From: Pectinophora gossypiella
Lineage: Eukaryota; Arthropoda; Insecta; Lepidoptera; Gelechiidae
Reading direction: 5' to 3'
Assembly (NCBI RefSeq): GCF_024362695.1
Contig: NC_065407.1
Location: 1,240,001-1,304,000 of the forward strand
Length of the DNA: 64,000 nt
The first letter of the stretch is position 1; the number at the start of each line of letters is the position of its first letter. Below are positions 10,678 to 19,600 of this stretch, piece after piece. Under the pieces are notes generated by a model that was not told the origin of the DNA, searched no databases, and saw nothing but the letters and a program-made list of their open reading frames with translations. A program made the translations under genes and the position numbers.

Positions 10678-13600
10678 ATGAAGGACTCATCAGCTACAGA
10701 AAACCTGAAGAGTGGAGTCATTGACTTCATCGCTGGGTTATTGGGTAAGAAAATCATCTTGTTTGTTTTTTTTGCGGTGGGTGTGTAAGTATTTAAAATG
10801 TTAGAACCCCCGAAAATTTTTAAAGTTCTAATACACTTTTTCCGTTACAGGTGGTATAGCATCAGTTTTCGTCGGTCAGCCACTTGATACAGTAAAAGTT
10901 AAAATGCAGATATTTCCACATTTGTATAAAGGAATGTATGATTGCTTGAAAACGACACTCAAAAATGAAAATGTGAGGGGCCTCTACGCTGGTACTGTGC
11001 CCGCTATTATTGCTAACATGTCGGAAAACGCTATTCTATTTGCGGCTTATGGATACTGTCAGAAATTTATCTGTATTATAACTGGGACACAGGTAATTTT
11101 TATGACCTAACAAAATAATTATTTTTTTAAACCGCTGTTAATGAGCAGTCCTTACAGAATAACTGTCCAAAGGACAAATATCTACGTTTCAGAAGGTGGA
11201 AGAACTATCAATCCTGAGCAATGCCTCAGCAGGATTTCTATCGGCATTCTTCTCATCATTCGCACTTTGCCCGACTGAACTGATCAAGTGCCAACTACAA
11301 GCCATGAGAGAGACGAATGCACAAAACCCACAAACTGCTGTATGAAAACCGGTATATTTTTAAATATTGGGCCGTTTGGCCGCGTAGGACTCCCAAGTAA
11401 TATTTCTTGACGCCGCATAGCTTTGCACGCAGACGACTTTTTATCCAATCAAAAATTGTCGCAGTAAAATGAAAGAAACTACTTATGTTCAAGTTTATAT
11501 GCAGCCGTTCACAATACATACAGGGTGTTAAGTGACATCGTAACAAAAACTTTGAGGGATGATTCAGACCATGATTCTGAGTTGATATCAAGTGGAATTT
11601 TCCGTCGCAAAAGTATGGAACGGAAAATAATTTAAAGAAACACTAACATTTTCCGACGGTAAATTCCTCTTGATATCAACTCAGAATCATGGTCGTTGTT
11701 CTTGAGGAATTACGCCTTCAGGTAATATTGGAAATAAAATGTAAAATCGGAGTATGAAATCAACGTCTAATTCAGTGCAATGTGAATGTACAAGTGAAAG
11801 GGGATGCGGGGGGAGGAACAATGTCAACTTAGCGCCTATTAAATAAAAATAGCAATCCGTCTTCTTCCTGTCGGGATTAATAAATATGAAAGGCGTCGAT
11901 CCCCAACATGCCCCCCGGCGTTGAAAGGCTTCTCTTTCAACAAACATCATTTGTAGACACGGGCAACGGGCAAATCTTGCTGAAAGCTCGTCGTACTACA
12001 CCACTTGTCGTTTTAACATCGGCTACTCTATTGATGCCGTCTGAGCCAGGATGAACGGCCACGACACGACCCAGCTTCCACTTCAATGGAGGGAGATGAT
12101 CTTCCTTAATCAGGACGAGAGAATCCAGCTGCAGTGAGTGTTGATTAGTTCGCCACTTTGTCCTGTGCTGTAACTCTGCAACATATTCAACGCTCCATCT
12201 TGCCCAAAACTGCTGACGAAGTCGTTCAGTCCGCTGGAATCGAGTCAAGTGATTCGTGGCACGATCTTGAAGGTCAGGAACAGGTAAAGCCGTGAGAGGT
12301 CTTCCGATGATGAAATGGCCAGGTGTCAATGGCGTCAAGTCGTCCGGATCCGATGACAGTGGGGTGAGTGGTCGGGAATTTAAAATAGCCTCGATCTGAA
12401 TCAAGGTGGAGTTAAGCTCCTCATAAGTTAAATTACAAACTCCCAGCACTCTCCTTAAATGAAACTTAGTCGACTTGACTCCCGCCTCCCAGAGACCTCC
12501 GAAGTGCGGTGCGTACGCAGGTATAAAATGAAAGTTTACACCATCATTGGCCACGTCTTCAGCCAGCGAGTTACAGTGGGTTTTTAAAAACTGCGACAGT
12601 TCGTTATAAGCACCGACAAATGAGGTGCCGTTATCAGAATAAATATTAATGGGTTTTCCCCTCCGAGAAATGAAACGGCGCAGCGCGAGTAAAAACGTAT
12701 TGCTGGTCAAATCGCCAACTAATTCAAGGTGGATCGCTTTAGTCGTGAAACACACGAAAATGGCTATAAACACTTTAACCACCTTACAACCCCTACCTTG
12801 ACGACTCACGGATGAAATTGGACCGGCATAATCCATACCAACATTCTCGAAAGGATAACCTCCCGGCACGAGGCGCTGCTGTGGTAAATTACCCATCAAA
12901 GGCGCTACTGTTTGTCCTTTAACTCGACTACAACGTACACACCGATGAAAAACTGCTTTGGCTAAATTTCGACCTCCAATTGGCCAGTAAGTTTCGCGAA
13001 TTGTAGCTAATAACAACTGGGGCCCTGCATGAAATAATTTTCGATGCTCAAAATTAAATAATAGTTTAGTAAATTGATGAGAGGACTGTATAACGATAGG
13101 GTGTTTCTTTTCAAAGGAAAAATGGGAATGATGAAGGCGACCACCAACGCGCATTAAATTATTTTCATCGAGAAAGACATTAAACTTTAACAAAGGGCTC
13201 TTTTTCGGTAAATTCTGTTTATTAATAAGCAACTTGTACTCGGGAAATGATTCGCGTTGTGACGTCCTAATAATAACATGTAATGCGTTTTCTAACTCGT
13301 CATTCGTGAGATAATCATGAGAAACTGACTGCTTTTTGCATTTATTTATAAATCGCAACACGTACGCGACGGTGCGTTTCAGTCTCAAAAAGTTAGAAAA
13401 GCGATTAAAATCAATAAAGACACTATTATTAGTGTTTTCACTAACGGTCACGTGTAAAGAGACGTCATGTCGCACTTCAGGCAATGAAGTACTTGAAACT
13501 GGGCTTGACGGCCAGCTAGACTCATGCTGCTTTAAAAAACTCGGACCGAACCAATACAAATCAAGATGCTGAATCTTGTTTATATCTACGCCGCGAGATA

Positions 13601-16600
13601 TAAAGTCGGCGGGATTCTGATCCGTGGGGACATGTCTCCATACACAGTTGCCTGTTTTTTCTAATATGTCCGCAACACGATTACGAACAAAAGGCTGCAA
13701 CTTACTAGGCAACATTTTCAGCCAACCTAACACGATTGTAGAGTCGGTCCAAAAGGTGGTGCTCTTTATAGGGATACGAAGAGAGCTTATTGCCTTCTCG
13801 TAGAGACGCGCGCCGACAAGGGCGCCGCACAACTCGAGCCTAGGAATTGTCGTAGGCTTTATAGGTGCAACTCTACTTTTACCTAACAATAGGCGCACGG
13901 AGACATCACCATCTTGATTAACGCTTAGGACATACAGACATGCGCCGTATGCGCGCTCGGACGCATCCGTGAATATGTGCAATTCGACTGACTCGTGTGA
14001 ATCACATAAAACAAATCTAGGTATGCGTAAGTTGTTTAACTGCGGCAGTTGTCTAATAATTTCAGCCCAGGCGACACTAATCTCCGGGGGCAACTGCTCG
14101 TCCCAGTTCAACTTAAGCAACCATAATCGTTGTAAAAGCATTTTCATGCTTATTATGCAAGGAGCTAATAGCCCTAGGGGGTCAAAAATTTGAGAGATGA
14201 TGGAGAGCATGTTACGCTTTGTATTGACATTAGAAATGGCGTCACCTATTGGAAAATGAAGCTCATCACATTGCGTGTCCCACCCTAGGCCTAACACCTT
14301 ATTAGGCTCATTGCTACCGATATTTAAATCGACGGATGATTGCGCAGACTCGGGCACTAACTCAGGCTCGTTCGACTTCCATTTTCGTAAATGCATGCGA
14401 GCTGAAGCGAGTTCTGCGGTCACCCTCTCACGTAACACTTTAGTTTCGTGTAAATCATTCCCTCCGGTCAACAGGTCATCTACCCAGAAGTCATGTAAAA
14501 TGACTTCAGAGACTTTTTTGTCCTCACACTCAAGGCCTATCTGCTTCAGACAACGCGTAGCAAGAAAGGGTGCACTGGCTGTCCCGTAGGTAACGGTGTT
14601 CAATTGATAAACTTTTAAAGGTTCAGAGGGATCAGCGCGCCAATAGATCTGTTGTAAATGTCTGTCGTCTGGATGTACGAGGACAGTTCGGTACATTTTC
14701 TCTACGTCCGCGGAGAGAACGTACTTATAAAGCCGAAAACGTAGAAGTATAGACAACAGATCGTCTTGCACAGTGGGACCGACCATTTGAATGCTGTTAA
14801 GTGAAACTCCCGATGAAGTAGGGCTGCTCGCGTTGAATACCACCCTTAATTTAGTGGTAGTGCTGCTTTCACGCAGAACACCATGGTGTGGTATGAAATA
14901 AGCACTATTAGGCTCTACTTTATCCACAGGAAGTTGAGACATGTGTTGTAAAGTCTCGTACTCTGACATGAAGTCCCTATACATTTGACCGAAAGACCCC
15001 TGAAGCCTGCGCTCCATAGACGAGAAACAATGACGAGCACGATGACACGAGTCTCCTAATACGTCTGGGTTTTCCTTTAAGGGAATTCTCACACAGAAAC
15101 TGCCGTCATTTAGACGCGTAGTATTTTTTATAAAATGTGCTTCACACATTTTTTCCTCAGGAGATAACTCAGGTGACACGGGGCAGACTTCTTCAAGCTG
15201 CCAAAACCTCGTGAGACGGTTTTCAATGTCATCGACTTTTGTGAAATTACATTTCAATGGAGAACCTACAAGGCCGCTGTTAGTTGGACCCGCGACTATC
15301 CAGCCAAGTCTAGCCTTTGTTCCCACTAGTTCGATTCATTAGTTCGATCGTCGGACTAGTGAGAATTTTTTTTCTCATTAGTTCGACCGTCGAACTAGTG
15401 AGCATTTCTTTTCTCATTTGTTCGACCGTCGAACCAATTTAAATTTAAAAATAGTTCTACCACATTTCAATGTTTTACTAATTTCGTAATAAAATAAAAA
15501 ACGCTTGGTTCGTTATAAAATATATATTCGTGTACATCTATAGGATATCTTAGATCTTCTTTCTTATCGTGTGGGTTGTAAGATTGATGACCAATCTTAC
15601 AGACCCTGGTGTCAGAGTTATAGAGCCGCCAAAGGCCTCTGACGTGGCTCGTAACGACTACCTCCATAGATAGTAACCGGGACCATCGGCTTAACGTGCC
15701 TTCCGAAGCACGGAATCGTCTTATTTTTCGGACAATCTGGTGGCCCGCAATGTCCAAACCAAACCATTGAGTAATATTGATATCCCTCTAATTGCAGAAA
15801 CCTTCCTCGACCACTTTTAATAATTTTCAATTCTTTAGACGTCATTCCGAAAAAATAAACAGTAAACTAAACAGGCACCAATAAATAAAACGTTATCACT
15901 GCAGCGCATGACTAGTGCAATACATCATATCGCATAGTTAAACAGGGTAAAAAAGCATCTACCCTCAAAATGAAAATAAAATCTATTACCACACTCATTC
16001 TGCAGTTAAATATGTAGGTGTTCCAAATAAATAAATGTTTATAATGTATAATGCACATACCTAGGCGATGTAGGTATAGATGCATCTAAGGAAATGTGCA
16101 GTAGACAACTTCCGGGTGATATGACGATGATTTGTGTAATCTATATGTATTGTTTATTTACTTTGTTAGGAAGCCAGCTTATAATTTATAAGTTTTTTTA
16201 AATATGTATTCGATCTAAGACAGCCTCCGTGGTCTAGTGGTTAGAGCATTGGTCTCTCGATCCGGAGGTCCTGGGTTCGATTCCCGGGTGGGAAACAGTT
16301 TTTTAAAAACTACTTTGTGAGACTTTCCCGGTTTGGTTAGGACATTGCGGGCCACCAGATTGTCCGAAAAATAAGACGATTCCGTGCTTCGGAAGGCACG
16401 TTAAGCCGATGGTCCCGGTTACTATCTATGGAGGTAGTCGTTACGAGCCACGTCTTAGGCCTTTGGCGGCTCTATAACTCTGACACCAGGGTCTGTAAGA
16501 TTGGTCATCAATCTTACAACCCACACGATAAGAAAGAAGATCTAAGATATCCTATAGATGTACACGAATATATATTTTATAACGAACCAAGCGTTTTTTA

Positions 16601-19600
16601 TTTTATTACGAAATTAGTAAAACATTGAAATGTGGTAGAACTATTTTTAAATTTAAATTGGTTCGACGGTCGAACAAATGAGAAAAGAAATGCTCACTAG
16701 TTCGACGGTCGAACTAATGAGAAAAAAAATTCTCACTAGTCCGACGATCGAACTAATGAATCGAACTAGTGGGAACAAAGGAAGTCTAGTCTCATGTAAG
16801 GTAGGTTTTCCCTCGCCTAATTTAATGTGCTGCGACCCCATAATATCCCAGAAGATATCAGCACCGATAATTAAATCAATAGACGCCGGAGCATAAAAAT
16901 TGGGATCAGCCAGACATAAGTCAGATGGTATTTTAATACCAGACAGGTTCACCTGACGATGAGGCACATTATCAGTGATTGAAGGCAACACGAAACACTG
17001 TAAGTTCACTGAGAAGTTCTCATTTAGAGACTTCATGGGCACACGACACATTTTCCCAACATGTGACGCGACATTATTAATGCCCAATACATTTTTATTA
17101 ATTCGCGTAACAGGTAGGTTTAACTGTTGCGACAGTTTCTCTGTCATTAAGCAGGACGTGCTTCCACTGTCGAGCAGAGCGCGCGCGATATACTCGCGAT
17201 TATCTGCGTCATACAATTTAACTAAAGCTGTCGACAGTAGAACTTCGCCCTGATTGTACTCTGGCGTCATCGATACGCTAGCAGTCAAGCTTACGTTAGC
17301 GCTAGGCTCCGCAACAGGCAAGGCAGAGGAGTGCGAGGGCTCGCGCGTGGCGCGAACTTGCTCGTCATTCAAAACTGGTTTGTTCTGAGCCACGTGAATT
17401 AAAGTATTATGCCTGCGCTTACATACCTTGCAGCCTGGCCTGCTGCAGCGGTTGGCGTAATGACCCGCGCGAAGACAGTTAAAACAAACCTTATAATTGG
17501 GTAACAATTGAAGCCGTGCTTCGTTACTCATCGCGAGAAACTGCGAACAATTCGCTAAGTTATGTTCACCCTTGCATTTGGGACACGACATGATTGCAGA
17601 AGGGGAACTGTCTTGCACTGAAATCATAGTTTTTAATTTAGGATTAGACTTAGCATTTTGTGTGTTTGTTTGAGTGTTAGAGTTAAAGGATTTACTGCGC
17701 GACGATTCCAAAGTTTCGATCAAATTAGCGTGTTTTCGCAAAAATTCAATGAAAGAATCAAAAGTGATAGAATCACTTTTATCGAGAGAGCCTCTATGTT
17801 CCTCCCACTCACGGTAGGTTTTTGCATCAAGTTTACGAGTCACAATATATATAAGGAGCGTGTCCCAATGCTTGGTAGGCTCGCCCAGAGACTCTAATGC
17901 TCTCAGATTCTTGTTAAGTTGATCGATAACGCGTTTTAATGTTACTGAGCATTCCTTTGTGATTGTTTCGATGTTAAACAGAGCCGACACGTGATTTTGC
18001 ACTAGTAAACGTTTATTATCGAAACGCTCACAAAGGAGCTTCCACGCAATGGAATAATTAATCGCGGAAAACTCTATGGATTGAATGACCACAGCAGCAG
18101 ACCCCTCCAGCGAGGCTCGCAAATAATGAAATTTGCTAATCTCATCAAAACCATCGTTGGAATGTACCAAGCTGGAGAAAGTATCCCGAAACTCGAGCCA
18201 ATTCTCGTATGAACCACTAAACTTCGGCAATTGGATAGTAGGCAATTTGACCTGCTTGTGAGTACCAGGTTGAGAGGCCTTATCACTGCAAAAAGATGTC
18301 AATAATTGCTGCGCCTTAGAAAGTGTTTTATAATATCGAGACTCGAACTCGTTACGCTCAGCGATCTGACCATCCACATCATCCACAATGCACTCTAACT
18401 GTGACTGCACCTCATCATACTGTTGATATAAGGATTCAATCTTACCGGTACGCAACTGTAACTCACTGGCCGCCTCCGGAGTCAATGACGAAACGTTCAA
18501 AGGAGTTAGGAAGTTCGTGAATGCCGTTAAACGACCCTTAATACTTGCTCTTTTTCTAATTAAGTCCCTTTCCTCTTTCGTCACCTCCATCGACACACTA
18601 CTCGCACCTTTATCTACTTGGAGATCGACACAATAACAACATGATTAAATACTCTGTCTGTCTCCTGCGGCCGACCGGTGCAACGCACGAACACACTCAC
18701 ATACACACACCTATTTATTAACTGATGACCTATATCTATTGTTCGTATTATTTTATGATATTTTTATGTTTATGGTAAATCGTATTAATGTGTATTTATT
18801 GTAATTGTTATAATTTTGTAATACTAAATAATTATATGTAAGTAAGTTTAAGTAGTATGTATCTATGTACATATATACCGCGATGTCCGTGGCCTCACTC
18901 GGCAGGGCCCGCAGAATACCAGCGTCGTGGCTCACGCCGCGACTTATGCTGAGCGAGGTCCTTTTATTCCGGACTCCACCGCAGATGATCGGGCCGTCAG
19001 TGCGTTGCATTTAGATACTTTGTTATTATTATTGTTTTATGAATTTGGTTTGTTTTTCTTTTTGTTTTGGTATTTTTTTATTTTATATATTTTTTTTGTC
19101 TGTGTACTTATTCATTTCCGTGTGGTTTCTGTCCTGTGTTAAATGTAATGTACCTGTCTGTCTGTGTCTGTGGTGTCCGGAAGTAATAAATGTTTCTTTC
19201 TTTCTTTCTTTCTTTCTTACTTCTTTGGTCATTCTGGGAAGCGAGAGACAGCCTGGAATGTATACAAATCAAAGTTACGCACGGTGTTGACCTATCTTCT
19301 ACTTTAAGACGTAAATTAACACTTTAAAGATGAAATGAACTATTAATTTTATACAAGTATAACATACACACTAATATTACGGCAATATAACAGTAATACA
19401 CTAAGTCTATTTATTATTTACGTTGAATTAAGTACCAGAAACGAAATAATATTACCTAAGTAAGTAAACAGTTGAAAACATTGAATAACTTGAAAATGAA
19501 TGACAAATTAAGAGATTTGAGTCATAAGTTAGCTAATTAAGGTGTGCTACAATAGCTCACAATACTTTAAACAGTATAAATTAACTAAAAAATAATGAAA

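Larger units (their letters stand above)
15314..16781. mobile_element. 1468-bp inverted-repeat DNA element inserted in BEL pol
   Basis: Ends read CCTTTGTTCCCACTAG and its mirror image. The flanking 8-bp duplication AAGTCTAG (15306-15313 and 16782-16789) proves insertion and fits the hAT/P/Merlin range. The inverted repeats are ~450 bp each (15314-15763 and 16332-16781) and include subterminal palindromes TTCGACCGTCGAA. The outer arms also contain SINE sequence. There is no transposase, so the element is non-autonomous. The centre (15770-16220) is AT-rich with one short FLYWCH-like coding remnant. Confidence 0.9.
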
